Part shown: positions 1-8,658 of the stretch, piece after piece | Layout of the letters: every line of letters starts with the position of its first letter | Numbering within the stretch: the stretch's first letter is position 1 | Origin: Pseudomonadota bacterium | GTDB lineage: Bacteria > Bdellovibrionota > Bacteriovoracia > Bacteriovoracales > Bacteriovoracaceae | Assembly (NCBI GenBank): GCA_027487685.1 | Contig: JAIYDC010000125.1 | Coordinates: forward strand, 1-47,078 | Length of the DNA: 47,078 nt | Reading direction: 5' to 3' | The notes under the pieces: model-generated | What the model was told of the DNA's origin: nothing | Seen by the model: the letters and a program-made list of their open reading frames with translations, nothing else | Database searches by the model: none | Position numbers and translations under genes: made by a program

Positions 1-17
1 CTCAGTAGCTGTTTGCC

Positions 18-23
18 TATAAT
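18..23 (+). promoter_or_regulatory. Candidate -10 box of the pilM operon
   Basis: A perfect TATAAT lies 39 bases upstream of the pilM start codon. The matching -35 region would fall at or beyond the left edge of the window, so it cannot be judged. Transcription would start near position 30, giving a leader of about 30 bases. The ribosome binding site AGGG lies at 53-56. Confidence 0.45.
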
Positions 24-62
24 TAACTAAGTTTATTTATTCTACTAAAGACAGGGACGACT

Positions 63-1154
63 TTGGCGGGACCATCTCTAAAAGCACAAATCGACGAACT
101 TCTTGGGAAGCTAAGTCCTGGCGGAATCGTCGGCGTTGACATAGGTGCCCATAGCATAAAGGTTTGCGAACTTTCCGGCAGTCCGGGAAAACTTAAGCTT
201 GAGCGCTTTGGCGTATTTACGCTTTCTGAAGCCGCTGTAATTGAGGATGAGCTCCAGAAGCCATCGGAAATTACAGAAGGAATTATTGAGGCCCTGAAAC
301 AGGCCAATATCAAATCTAAAGTTATCTGCCTCGGCCTCTACGGACCGAACACGATGACAAAACGAATGAATACTCCAGAGGGTACAAAGGAAGAGATCGA
401 GGACCACGTCATGTGGGAAGCTGAACAATATATAACTTTCGGCGCTGACGAGTCGATGATTGACTTTTATATTCTGGGAGAAAACGAGGGAGGGGGTAAA
501 GATACGATCGTCGCTGCCGCTAAGAATGACCTTATTGATAACTTTAGCGAAGTGGCCCGTGCGGCGAAGCTCACCCCTAAGGTAGTGGACCTAAATGTGA
601 TCGCCCTCTCCAATCTCTTTGAAGAGGTCGCTCGAAACAATCTCGATGAGTATTCCAACGGCACCCTTCTCCTGGACTTCGGCGCCCAAAGTACGAAGGC
701 TATCGTTTACAAAAGAGGTGGACCTATCTTCACCAAAGAAATTCCTGTCGGCGGAAGCCTTGTAACTGAAGAGATTCAAAGGCAGATGGGAGTCAGCTAC
801 GAGGAAGCCGAGGATCTTAAGGCCTCTCTAGATGATAAAGGAAATCTCCCTGAAGAGATTCTTGCCATCATTAATGCCCAGGTTGACCAGCATGTGGCCG
901 AGGTCAGAAAAAGTATAAACTTCTATGTCACTCAAGGGAGTGCGGAAAAGGTTAGTTATTGCTTCGTCACTGGTGGATCTTCACTTCTTCCAGGCCTAGT
1001 GGATAAGCTCTCCGTTGTGGCCGGGGTTCCGGTGGAGCGCCTTGATGTCTTCTCCGCAATAAAGGTCGACGAGCGTAAGCTCAACCAAAGTCTGGAGCAG
1101 GTAGCGGCTATTTCATCAGTGGTCATGGGCCTAGCGCTAAGGAAGTTTGGCTGA
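63..1154 (+). CDS. pilM: Type IV pilus assembly protein PilM (actin-like ATPase)
   Basis: PilM is a cytoplasmic actin-fold protein that binds the N-terminal tail of PilN and links the inner-membrane alignment complex to the pilus motors. The 363-residue product shows the actin/FtsA-type nucleotide-binding motifs: GVDIGAHSIKV near residue 24, LLLDFGAQSTKAIV near 205 and FVTGGSSLLPGL near 303. The start is TTG at 63, preceded by AGGG at a spacing of 6; no better in-frame ATG precedes the first conserved motif. Its last base overlaps the first base of pilN, the usual pilMNOPQ arrangement. Family identity is well supported by motifs, length and neighbours. Confidence 0.95.
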   Translation: MAGPSLKAQIDELLGKLSPGGIVGVDIGAHSIKVCELSGSPGKLKLERFGVFTLSEAAVIEDELQKPSEITEGIIEALKQANIKSKVICLGLYGPNTMTKRMNTPEGTKEEIEDHVMWEAEQYITFGADESMIDFYILGENEGGGKDTIVAAAKNDLIDNFSEVARAAKLTPKVVDLNVIALSNLFEEVARNNLDEYSNGTLLLDFGAQSTKAIVYKRGGPIFTKEIPVGGSLVTEEIQRQMGVSYEEAEDLKASLDDKGNLPEEILAIINAQVDQHVAEVRKSINFYVTQGSAEKVSYCFVTGGSSLLPGLVDKLSVVAGVPVERLDVFSAIKVDERKLNQSLEQVAAISSVVMGLALRKFG

Positions 1155-1747
1155 TGATTAGGATAAATCTATCAAACGCCAAAAAACAGTTCGACGCCTC
1201 CAACATCGGCGGATTTGACTTTACCAAGCTTAAGATAAAGCCGCTGCTCCTGATTATGGTGATGATTTATCTTCCTGATTTTTTGCTCGTTCCTCTTTGG
1301 GAAGAGGAGCGGGCGGCCATCGCAGCACAGATAGATGAAAAGCAGGGAAGACTCTCAACCTTGAAGCGTAAGATGTCTCAGTCCCAGGACCTCGAAAAAC
1401 AGATTCGAGAACTGAAGGCTCAGGAAGAGAATCTTGGAAAGAAGCTCACTGCCGTGAAGCAGGCGATTAATGAGAAGAAGAACCCGGCTACTATCCTCCT
1501 CTACATAGCCAAAAATATTCCCAGCGAACTTTGGATTAAGGAACTTACAATTACGAGTGACACCATGCTTGTGAAGGGCGAAGCCCTAAACTATGTGAGT
1601 ATCGGTGATTTTGTTAATAGCATGAAATCCTCTGTCTTCATACGGGATCACCAGATCGTTAATACGTCAAACATGGTGCGCGAATCGGATAAACGGCGAA
1701 TTGAGGTGTTTGAGGTGCGGTTCGGGATCGCGAGGTTCGACCAATGA
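1154..1747 (+). CDS. pilN: Type IV pilus inner-membrane protein PilN
   Basis: PilN is a bitopic inner-membrane protein that pairs with PilO and carries a short cytoplasmic N-terminus recognised by PilM. The 197-residue product has the expected layout: a short N-terminal segment starting MIRINLSNAKKQ, one hydrophobic segment at about residues 30-50, a charged coiled-coil stretch at about 52-105, and a C-terminal periplasmic ferredoxin-like region. The canonical PilN N-terminal INLLP motif appears only as INLSN, so the contact with PilM may differ in detail. It overlaps pilM by one base and pilO by four bases, so translation is likely coupled. Confidence 0.9.
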   Translation: MIRINLSNAKKQFDASNIGGFDFTKLKIKPLLLIMVMIYLPDFLLVPLWEEERAAIAAQIDEKQGRLSTLKRKMSQSQDLEKQIRELKAQEENLGKKLTAVKQAINEKKNPATILLYIAKNIPSELWIKELTITSDTMLVKGEALNYVSIGDFVNSMKSSVFIRDHQIVNTSNMVRESDKRRIEVFEVRFGIARFDQ

Positions 1748-2337
1748 AAAATCTTGTCAATAAATTAATCGAAAGTGCCCACTGGTTAATCCTACTTTAC
1801 GGTCTTTATGGGGCCTGGGTTCTTTACGACGATCACCAGCTCCAGCTCCAGGAGGTCGTTGGCCGTGGCAGCGGGCTTGAAGAAGAGATAGCCGCCGCCG
1901 AAAAAAAGGTCAAAGAGATCGCGGAGTTTTCTAAAAAAACTAACGAGTACAAGGTGCGCGTCGAGGAAGTCGCCAAGAGTATCGAGACCGTTCAAAAACA
2001 GCTTCCTGCCGAGACCAATGACTCCCAAATTCTTACTTTCTTTCAGTCTGAGATTAACGCTCTCAATATAAAAGATGCGAACTTCACACCTGGGAAAGAG
2101 GATAAGAGCGTCTACTACATTTCTAAGGAGTACAGCCTTAAGGCGCGAGGAACGTTTCTGCAGTTTCTTATTTTCTTTGAACGGATTGGAAACTCTGACC
2201 GTATTTATAACATCAAAGAACTTCGCCTTACGAGTCCCAACGACAATGTGAAGGGGCGCTTTCAGATGATCTCTGGTGAAGGTATAATTCAGGCCTTTCG
2301 CTTCAATCCCGAGTTCCGCGTTGACCGGGGGTTTTAA
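1744..2337 (+). CDS. pilO: Type IV pilus inner-membrane protein PilO
   Basis: PilO forms the periplasmic heterodimer with PilN that transmits PilM state to PilP and the secretin. The product is 197 residues, with a transmembrane segment at about residues 11-29, a Glu/Lys-rich coiled coil at about 40-90, and a C-terminal globular domain. The stretch LKARGTFLQFLIFFERIGNSD at about 132-152 is typical of the PilO family fold. It overlaps pilN by ATGA and is followed three bases later by pilP. Assignment rests on topology, length and operon position as well as the C-terminal pattern. Confidence 0.92.
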   Translation: MKNLVNKLIESAHWLILLYGLYGAWVLYDDHQLQLQEVVGRGSGLEEEIAAAEKKVKEIAEFSKKTNEYKVRVEEVAKSIETVQKQLPAETNDSQILTFFQSEINALNIKDANFTPGKEDKSVYYISKEYSLKARGTFLQFLIFFERIGNSDRIYNIKELRLTSPNDNVKGRFQMISGEGIIQAFRFNPEFRVDRGF

Positions 2338-2340
2338 CGG

Positions 2341-2808
2341 ATGAGAGCCTTCGCCGTTCTACTCATACTTGTCTTCAGCAGCACTGGTCTTGCTCAGGTA
2401 GACCGAAGTGCAAAGAATTTCTTCAAAGACAAAACGAAGATCGACAACCCGTTTAACCTGCGCGACCCGTTTAAGGCGCCGCTTCTGAAGGGCGAGGGAA
2501 AGCGGTCTGGGCGAGGTTTCGAGATCACCGGTAAGGGTCAATACTCGAATATTTCAGAAGCTCCATTGGAGCAACTTAACGTCTCTAACCTCAAGGTTTT
2601 GGGTGTTCTGATTGGCAAAGAGCGCCGAGCGATGGTTTCCAGCGGTGAAAAGAGTCGTGTTTTGATCCTGAAGGAAGGTATGAAGATTGGCCCTGAGGGA
2701 ACCGAACTCAAGGCGATCCTGCCGGGTGGAATCGTATTAGTTGAGAAGATCGTTAACGTTTACGGGGAGGAAGAATTTTTGGAAACTGTGGTACCAATTT
2801 CCAAATAA
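2341..2808 (+). CDS. pilP: Type IV pilus assembly protein PilP
   Basis: PilP links the PilNO dimer to the secretin PilQ in the periplasm. The 155-residue product begins with a signal peptide (MRAFAVLLILVFSSTGLAQ), then a flexible Asp/Lys/Asn-rich linker containing NPFNLRDPF, then a beta-rich domain with LSNLKVLGVL-type spacing (seen here as VSNLKVLGVLIG). In most PilP families the signal peptide ends at a lipobox cysteine. Here there is no cysteine near the cleavage site, so the mature protein is predicted to be a soluble periplasmic protein. It sits directly between pilO and pilQ. Confidence 0.88.
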   Translation: MRAFAVLLILVFSSTGLAQVDRSAKNFFKDKTKIDNPFNLRDPFKAPLLKGEGKRSGRGFEITGKGQYSNISEAPLEQLNVSNLKVLGVLIGKERRAMVSSGEKSRVLILKEGMKIGPEGTELKAILPGGIVLVEKIVNVYGEEEFLETVVPISK

Positions 2809-2852
2809 TCTCTTTAGAATTGATAGAAAGGCTCGCCTTAAGGAAGAGAATC

Positions 2853-4670
2853 ATGAAAAAAGGAATTTTTCTATTAGTTCTGTCACTGGCCTTTTCTCAC
2901 GCCGTACTCTCTCAGGAGATCAAAAGCGTCAACTTCGTGCAAGAAGGAGAGGTCAGTAAGCTTATCATCGAAACTGATCAGGAAGCTCCGTTCGCGGAAC
3001 GTTTTCATGTGTCAGAGGACCGGCAGATCATTTTAGACCTGAAGAACTTTACTGTCCCTGCGAAGCTTTTGAGAGGCATCGACACCTCCGAGTTTCCGGG
3101 AAGCACCGTCTTCATTTCAGGCTACCGGAAGCCTGGTACCGCCAAAGATGTACGTTTCGCTGTACAGCTCCGGGATAATGTCCGCTCGATTCTCGAGGTC
3201 AAGGGAAAGACAGTTGTGCTAAACATCGAAAACCGTTTCGGGGTCTTCTCCCAGGCCAAACTTCGCAGCTCGGAGTCTACCTCCCTTCGGATCGATGAGC
3301 CCATCGAGGACGCCATCGGTTTAAACGTTCCTAAGTCGAATTCCATCGAGGATATCCTCGAGAATCTGACTCTCTCCGGGCCCAAGAAGTATATCGGAAA
3401 ACGGATCTCAATCAATGTCCGTGATATCCCCGTTCCAGATATTCTTAACATGATCGCTGATACTTCCGGATTCAATATCATCATCGATCAGGGCGTGAAT
3501 GCTTCTCCTCCTATGACATTGACTCTCACAAACGTACCCTGGGATCAGGCACTAGATACCGTACTTGGCCTCTCAAAACTCGTGGCCCAGAAGAATACGA
3601 ACATTCTTGTGGTCAAGACCATTGCGGCTGCGACTCAGGAGCGTGAGGCGCTTCTGGCCGCGGAACGGGCCAAGCAGAGCCTTGAGCCGTTAGTTACCCG
3701 GATCTTCCTTATCAATTACGCACGGCTCGAAGAGATTCAAACCATTATCCGCGATTACATCACTCCGACTCGTGGAGCGATTCAGCTCGATCAGAGGACT
3801 AACAGCCTCATCGTGAAGGATACTGTCGAGGCGATAGAGCGGATTAAAAAAATCGTCGAGACTCTCGATACGCAGACGCCGCAGATCTTGATCGAGGCCA
3901 AGATCGTTGAGGCCAATGAAAGCTACTCAAAACGCATTGGATTGGCCCGTGGCGTTACATTTGGCTACGACCCCGTTGTCGACGCGAGAACGAGGGTGCC
4001 AACTGGGCCTGGTTTTTCTTTTAGTACGGCCCCTACCGGACAGCTGGCGACGGTCGCTGGAATGTCTATTGGGATCTTCAAGCGCATTTCTAACCTAGAC
4101 CTCTCACTTCAGCTGATGGAGTCCGAGTCCAAGGGACGAATCGTTTCTACACCGAGGATTGTGACGCAGAATAAACAAGCGGCCACAATTACCAGCACCG
4201 AGCAAACGAGTTTTCGGGTGCAGCAGCCTGCTACGGGTAATAACCCGGCCATCGCCACTTTTTCTAACGTCTCTGCTCAGTTGAGTCTTAACGTCACCCC
4301 ACAGGTGACCAACGACGGTGCTATCTCTCTGCAAATTGCCCTAGCGAAATCGGCCTTCGGATCCCGGCCTTCTCCGGACTCTCCGCCAAACACGACCTCC
4401 CGCAACGTTACCACTAATGTTCTGGTCGACAACGGCTCTACTGTTGTGATTGGAGGTCTGTATCAGACTACAAGCCTCGAGGCTGTTTCCGGAATCCCGT
4501 TTCTTAAAGATCTACCATTACTCGGCTGGCTCTTTCGTACACCGTATGCACCTGATACCAGCAAGAATGAGTTGATCATTTTCATGACCCCTCGGATTAT
4601 GAACCAAGACGAATCTGGCCTCTCTGAAACACAAACGGCAAAAACGGAACCCGCGAAGAAGGGTATCTAA
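2853..4670 (+). CDS. pilQ: Type IV pilus secretin PilQ
   Basis: PilQ forms the outer-membrane gated pore through which the pilus exits. I start it at ATG 2853 because AGGAAG lies seven bases before it and the product then opens with a classic signal peptide (MKKGIFLLVLSLAFSHAVLSQ); an upstream in-frame start at 2820 would add 11 charged residues in front. In order the 605-residue protein shows one AMIN domain (about 25-130), an STN/N0 domain (about 178-255), a secretin N domain (about 275-350) and the secretin core, with VxxTPRI, DNGSTVVIGGLY and PFLKDLPLLGWLF near the C-terminus. It has only one AMIN domain, whereas several homologues have two or three. Confidence 0.95.
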   Translation: MKKGIFLLVLSLAFSHAVLSQEIKSVNFVQEGEVSKLIIETDQEAPFAERFHVSEDRQIILDLKNFTVPAKLLRGIDTSEFPGSTVFISGYRKPGTAKDVRFAVQLRDNVRSILEVKGKTVVLNIENRFGVFSQAKLRSSESTSLRIDEPIEDAIGLNVPKSNSIEDILENLTLSGPKKYIGKRISINVRDIPVPDILNMIADTSGFNIIIDQGVNASPPMTLTLTNVPWDQALDTVLGLSKLVAQKNTNILVVKTIAAATQEREALLAAERAKQSLEPLVTRIFLINYARLEEIQTIIRDYITPTRGAIQLDQRTNSLIVKDTVEAIERIKKIVETLDTQTPQILIEAKIVEANESYSKRIGLARGVTFGYDPVVDARTRVPTGPGFSFSTAPTGQLATVAGMSIGIFKRISNLDLSLQLMESESKGRIVSTPRIVTQNKQAATITSTEQTSFRVQQPATGNNPAIATFSNVSAQLSLNVTPQVTNDGAISLQIALAKSAFGSRPSPDSPPNTTSRNVTTNVLVDNGSTVVIGGLYQTTSLEAVSGIPFLKDLPLLGWLFRTPYAPDTSKNELIIFMTPRIMNQDESGLSETQTAKTEPAKKGI

Positions 4671-4684
4671 GGAAGGTTTGCCCC

Positions 4685-5767
4685 GTGCAAGGGACGAAGA
4701 ATCACTCTGCCTTACTGGCAAAGTACTTCAATATGTATAAGAAAAACCCGCGCTCCCGCGTATTCGCTCCCCTTGCGGAGTCGTACCGGAAGCTTGGGAT
4801 GCTTGATGACGCCTATAAAATCCTAAGAGATGGAATACGCCATCATCCGACGTACACCCTAGGTTACATCGTTCTCGCTCACTGCTATTACGATGAACGG
4901 AAGTTTGAGCTGACGTATAGTACGCTAAGACCAATTATTGGTCAGAACGCCGACAACATATCTCTTCAAAAGATTTTCGCTCAGGCGTGCATTCACCTTG
5001 GGCACCTGGAAGAGGCTTTGGATACGTTCAAGTATCTTCTGTTCATGATTCCTAAAGATCGTTTTTTTGCTGAGCAGGTTAAGCGGCTGGAAGATGATCT
5101 TATGGTCGGGCATAAGAAGCTGAGCCTTGAACAGTTAGTAAAATCTCCCGATCTTCCCTTAGTAAGATCAGCCCCTCCGGCGCAGGATGAGGATTGGGTT
5201 CAGGTCGACTTCAATCGTCCGACTTTGCGTGAAGTTCCAAAGCCTCTTGGGCCGACGGTGGAAACTGACGATGCAGGTGAAGGCGATGACCAGTGGGTCA
5301 TGAAGAAGTCGACGCTGGAAGATCACCCGATTCTGAAAGAGGAAAAGGTCCCTGAACGAAGCCTTGAGGACGAGTATTACGCCGACGAGTTCGAGGAAGA
5401 GGGAGACATCGACGACGTTAATGCGAGCTCTCTTTCGGCCGATACACCGATCGTTTCACATACCTTGATCGATCTGTATTGTGCTCAACACTACTATGAT
5501 AAGGCGATTGAACTTCTGGAAAAAATCCTTGAGCTTAATCCTGGCGATGGGCCATCGCTGCAGAAGCTCAAGAAGGTCAAGGATCTCCGGAGCATGAACG
5601 TCGGCGAAGAGCACGGGCAGAAGCTTTCAGAGGAAGCAGGCCACGACGAGCTCATATCGATCATAGAGTCTCAGGTCAAAGCAAAATCTCCAGGGGAGCT
5701 CCGTCTCGAAGTCGCCCTTCAGCGCTTTATGACGCTCGTCCGCGAACGCGCTCAAGAGGCAAGCTGA
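4685..5767 (+). CDS. Tetratricopeptide repeat protein
   Basis: This 360-residue protein begins at GTG 4685, with GGAAGG eight bases upstream. TPR-like helical pairs occupy about residues 15-140 (for example the stretch around LAESYRKLGMLDDAYKILRDG) and again about 258-300 (DLYCAQHYYDKAIELLEKIL). Between them is an acidic, probably disordered segment rich in Glu and Asp. There is no signal peptide, so it is likely cytoplasmic or peripheral. It follows pilQ by 14 bases, and its stop codon abuts the aroQ start codon. TPR proteins commonly act as assembly scaffolds; a role in the pilus complex is inferred from position only. Confidence 0.8.
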   Translation: MQGTKNHSALLAKYFNMYKKNPRSRVFAPLAESYRKLGMLDDAYKILRDGIRHHPTYTLGYIVLAHCYYDERKFELTYSTLRPIIGQNADNISLQKIFAQACIHLGHLEEALDTFKYLLFMIPKDRFFAEQVKRLEDDLMVGHKKLSLEQLVKSPDLPLVRSAPPAQDEDWVQVDFNRPTLREVPKPLGPTVETDDAGEGDDQWVMKKSTLEDHPILKEEKVPERSLEDEYYADEFEEEGDIDDVNASSLSADTPIVSHTLIDLYCAQHYYDKAIELLEKILELNPGDGPSLQKLKKVKDLRSMNVGEEHGQKLSEEAGHDELISIIESQVKAKSPGELRLEVALQRFMTLVRERAQEAS

Positions 5768-6193
5768 ATGAAAAGAATTCTCATCATCAACGGCCCCAAT
5801 CTCAATATGCTCGGAAAGCGGGAGCCAGAGGTGTATGGTTCTGAGACTCTTGAGGCGATCCAGTTGTGGACGGAGACAAAACTGGGTGATGCAGCAGAAA
5901 CGTGCTGGTATCAGTCAAATATTGAGGGAGAAATCGTCGGGCGAATTCAGGCCGCGGTTGGCGAAAATTATGACGCCCTCGTGATCAATCCTGGGGCCTA
6001 TGCGCACACCAGTGTTGCGATCCATGACGCATTAAAAATCCTTAAAATTCCTGTGCTTGAGGTTCACCTTAGCCATATCTACAAGAGGGAAGAGTTCCGA
6101 CATACTTTGTTGACGGCAAAAGCCGCTACGGCCATAATGACCGGGCTCGGAAAACAGAGTTATTACATAGCGATACGCTCGCTACTCGATTAA
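5768..6193 (+). CDS. aroQ: Type II 3-dehydroquinate dehydratase
   Basis: The enzyme converts 3-dehydroquinate to 3-dehydroshikimate in the shikimate pathway. The 141-residue length fits type II enzymes. Visible active-site elements are NGPNLNMLGKREPEVYG with the catalytic Tyr, NPGAYAHTS with the substrate-binding Asn, and EVHLSHIYKREEFRH carrying the catalytic His and conserved Arg. The usual form of the last motif is close to HLSNIHxREEFR, so this copy has His for Asn and Tyr for His next to the active site. The ATG follows the TPR gene stop codon with no gap, so it is probably translated by coupling. Confidence 0.93.
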   Translation: MKRILIINGPNLNMLGKREPEVYGSETLEAIQLWTETKLGDAAETCWYQSNIEGEIVGRIQAAVGENYDALVINPGAYAHTSVAIHDALKILKIPVLEVHLSHIYKREEFRHTLLTAKAATAIMTGLGKQSYYIAIRSLLD

Positions 6194-6205
6194 AGGAACA
6201 TTCTC

Positions 6206-6772
6206 ATGTACCAAACTACTGATTTTAGGAAAGGTCTTAAAATTGAGATCGAAGGCAAGCCTTGGATCATCGTCGACTTTCAACATGTTAATCCGGGCAA
6301 AGGGTCGGCTTTTGTGAGAACTCGTCTCCGAAACCTCGAGACTAACCAGACGGTTGAGAAGACCTTTAAGGCCGGGGTCGAGACGGTCGGCAAACCGGAC
6401 ATGGAAGAAAAAGAGATGGAGTATAACTACTCTGACCAGGACGGATACAACTTCATGGATCAGACGACTTTCGAGATGGTCCATCTGAACCACGACCAGG
6501 TTGGAGATAACAAGTTCTACCTTCAGGAAAACATCAAGGTTTACATCCTTTATTACAACGCCCGCCCGATTTCGATCGAGCTTCCAAATTTCATTAATCT
6601 CAAAGTCGTCGAAACGGATCCGGGTCTCAAAGGCGATACTGCCTCCGGAGGAACAAAGAAAGCAGTCCTTGAGACTGGTCTTCAAGTGAACGTTCCACTT
6701 TTCATAAAAGAGGGTGAGTTTTTGAAAATCGACACCCGCACCGGCGAGTACATTGAAAGAGCGAAGGTGTAG
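6206..6772 (+). CDS. efp: Translation elongation factor P
   Basis: EF-P binds between the P and E sites of stalled ribosomes and relieves arrest at polyproline stretches. The 188-residue product has the three-domain length of the family. The domain I loop reads HVNPGKGSAF, placing the tip Lys that is normally modified at residue 32, and the C-terminus carries the family pattern around VNVPLFIKEGEFLKIDTRTG. AAGGAA lies 12 bases before the ATG. It sits between aroQ and accB, a gene order seen in many bacteria. No modification enzyme gene is in the window. Confidence 0.95.
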   Translation: MYQTTDFRKGLKIEIEGKPWIIVDFQHVNPGKGSAFVRTRLRNLETNQTVEKTFKAGVETVGKPDMEEKEMEYNYSDQDGYNFMDQTTFEMVHLNHDQVGDNKFYLQENIKVYILYYNARPISIELPNFINLKVVETDPGLKGDTASGGTKKAVLETGLQVNVPLFIKEGEFLKIDTRTGEYIERAKV

Positions 6773-6774
6773 TT

Positions 6775-7242
6775 ATGAAACTTGATAATCTGAGCATTGA
6801 ATCTCTTACCCAAATCGTTAAGGTTGCCAAAGACCAAGGGGTCGCAGAGCTAAAGGTTGAAGCGAAGGATTTCAAGGTATCCGTCAATTTCGCTACGGCA
6901 CCCGCGCAGATTCATCACGTTGCACCCATGATGCAAGCGGCTCCCGTCGCTCAGGCAACTGCTGCACCGGTCACACCAACCAAGGCTGCTCCAAGCGACG
7001 TTGGACTTCACGTCATCAAGTCTCCCTTTGTTGGTACATTCTATACAAGTCCCTCACCGGGTAAACCCAACTATGTTAAGGTGGGGGATAAAGTTAAGGC
7101 GGGCCAGCCTCTCTGCGTCCTCGAGGCCATGAAGATCATGAATGAGATTGACTCCGAGGTTAACGGTGAGGTCGTTGAGATCTGTGTCGACAATGAGTCG
7201 CTCGTTGAATACGGCCAGCCAATGTTCAAGATCAAAGTTTAA
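6775..7242 (+). CDS. accB: Acetyl-CoA carboxylase biotin carboxyl carrier protein
   Basis: AccB carries the biotin cofactor between the biotin carboxylase and carboxyltransferase halves of acetyl-CoA carboxylase, the first step of fatty acid synthesis. The 155-residue product has an N-terminal helical segment, an Ala/Pro-rich flexible linker at about residues 40-75, and a C-terminal biotinyl domain. The biotinylation motif is EAMKIMNEI with Lys120 as the acceptor, and the thumb region follows SPFVGTFYTSPSP. It lies two bases after efp and 20 bases before accC, which supplies its partner subunit. Confidence 0.96.
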   Translation: MKLDNLSIESLTQIVKVAKDQGVAELKVEAKDFKVSVNFATAPAQIHHVAPMMQAAPVAQATAAPVTPTKAAPSDVGLHVIKSPFVGTFYTSPSPGKPNYVKVGDKVKAGQPLCVLEAMKIMNEIDSEVNGEVVEICVDNESLVEYGQPMFKIKV

Positions 7243-7262
7243 TCAAAGAAGAGAGTCCCTTC

Positions 7263-8612
7263 GTGATCAAGAAATTTAAAAAAGTTCTCATCGCCAACCG
7301 TGGCGAAATAGCAATTCGAATTATCAGAAGTTGTAAGGAACTGGGAATCGAGACCGTCGCCATCCACTCAACTGCCGATGAGGACTCGCTCCATGTAAAG
7401 ATGGCGGATGAGTCAGTTTGTGTCGGTCCGGCGAAGTCCAAGGACTCCTACCTGAACATTCCTCAGATCCTCTCCGCCGCCGAAATTACCGGCTCGGATG
7501 CGATTCATCCAGGTTATGGATTTCTGGCCGAGAACGATGAGTTCGCTGAAATGTGCGCTAAATGGGGTTTGACCTTTATTGGTCCATCTGTTGCTTGTAT
7601 TCAGGCCATGGGTGACAAGATTGAATCAAAAATTACTGCTAAGAAGGCCAAGGTTCCAACCCTCGAGCCGATCTACGTCAATGAAGTTGAAGAAAGCCAT
7701 ATCCGTAAAGAAGTCGAAAAGATGGGTTTCCCCATACTCATCAAGGCTTCTGCAGGTGGTGGTGGTCGCGGCATGAAGCGCATCGAGAACTTCGACGAGC
7801 TCTGGCCTGCACTTTCCCGCTTGCAAGAAGAGGCGAAGGCGGCCTTCGGGGATGGAACACTCTTCATTGAAAAGTATGTGACCAATCCCCGGCATATTGA
7901 AGTGCAGATCCTCGCTGACAAGCACGGAAACGTCATCCACTTAGGTGAAAGGGATTGTACAATCCAACGTCGGTTTCAAAAGATCCTGGAGGAGGCCCCA
8001 TCTCCAGTGCTTTCCCAAGAGATTCGCGACGAGATTTGTGACGCTGCAGTTCGGTTGGCTAAGTTTGTCAGTTACGATTCTGCTGGAACGGTTGAGTTTC
8101 TCTACGACCTGGATTCCAAAAAATTTTACTTCATGGAAATGAATACCCGAATCCAGGTTGAGCATCCTGTGACTGAAGGGCGTACGGGTGTTGACCTCAT
8201 CTCGGAACTGATCCGGCACGCTCAGGGCGAGCCGAGCCGATTTAAGCAGTCGGATATTATGTTTCAAAACCACGTCATGGAGTTCCGGATTAACGCCGAA
8301 GACCCAAAAACAGGGATGCCTTCACCCGGTCATATTACACATTATCATAGACCTGGTGGAATTGGCGTAAGGACAGATGATTATATTTACACAGGCTATA
8401 CCGTACCACCACACTACGATTCGATGATCTCAAAGATCATCGTCCAGGCCGACAACCGCGCTAATTGTATTACCCGGGCGAAAAGGGTCCTAAACGAAAC
8501 GGTGGTCAGTGGGATCAAAACAAACATTGATCTGCATAAGGACATTTTGAATGATCCTGACTTCGTGGAAAGCCGCTTTTCAACCAATTATTTATCCAAA
8601 AAACTCGTTTAA
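7263..8612 (+). CDS. accC: Acetyl-CoA carboxylase biotin carboxylase subunit
   Basis: AccC uses ATP and bicarbonate to carboxylate the biotin on AccB. The 449-residue length fits the family. Visible elements are the N-terminal FKKVLIANRGEIAIRII, the ATP-grasp glycine loop KASAGGGGRGMK, the catalytic region EMNTRIQVEHPVTE, and the biotin carboxylase C-terminal domain. The start codon is GTG at 7263, with a GA-rich ribosome binding site (AAGAGAG) just upstream. It forms an operon with accB. The carboxyltransferase genes accA and accD are not in the window. Confidence 0.96.
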   Translation: MIKKFKKVLIANRGEIAIRIIRSCKELGIETVAIHSTADEDSLHVKMADESVCVGPAKSKDSYLNIPQILSAAEITGSDAIHPGYGFLAENDEFAEMCAKWGLTFIGPSVACIQAMGDKIESKITAKKAKVPTLEPIYVNEVEESHIRKEVEKMGFPILIKASAGGGGRGMKRIENFDELWPALSRLQEEAKAAFGDGTLFIEKYVTNPRHIEVQILADKHGNVIHLGERDCTIQRRFQKILEEAPSPVLSQEIRDEICDAAVRLAKFVSYDSAGTVEFLYDLDSKKFYFMEMNTRIQVEHPVTEGRTGVDLISELIRHAQGEPSRFKQSDIMFQNHVMEFRINAEDPKTGMPSPGHITHYHRPGGIGVRTDDYIYTGYTVPPHYDSMISKIIVQADNRANCITRAKRVLNETVVSGIKTNIDLHKDILNDPDFVESRFSTNYLSKKLV

Positions 8613-8615
8613 AAG

Positions 8616-8621
8616 TATAAT
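8616..8621 (+). promoter_or_regulatory. Possible internal -10 box
   Basis: A perfect TATAAT lies in the short gap between accC and the second TPR gene, in an AT-rich stretch. No convincing -35 hexamer is found 16-18 bases upstream, so this may be chance. If real, it would let the TPR-tamB-tamA genes be transcribed independently of the pil-acc genes. Confidence 0.25.
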
Positions 8622-8658
8622 AAATTTAAGCGTTTAATATGCCACAGGAAGGGGCATT

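Noticed and set aside
6182-6685. 167-codon open frame on the minus strand
   Set aside because: It covers efp in antisense; efp is certain from motifs, so this is a shadow.
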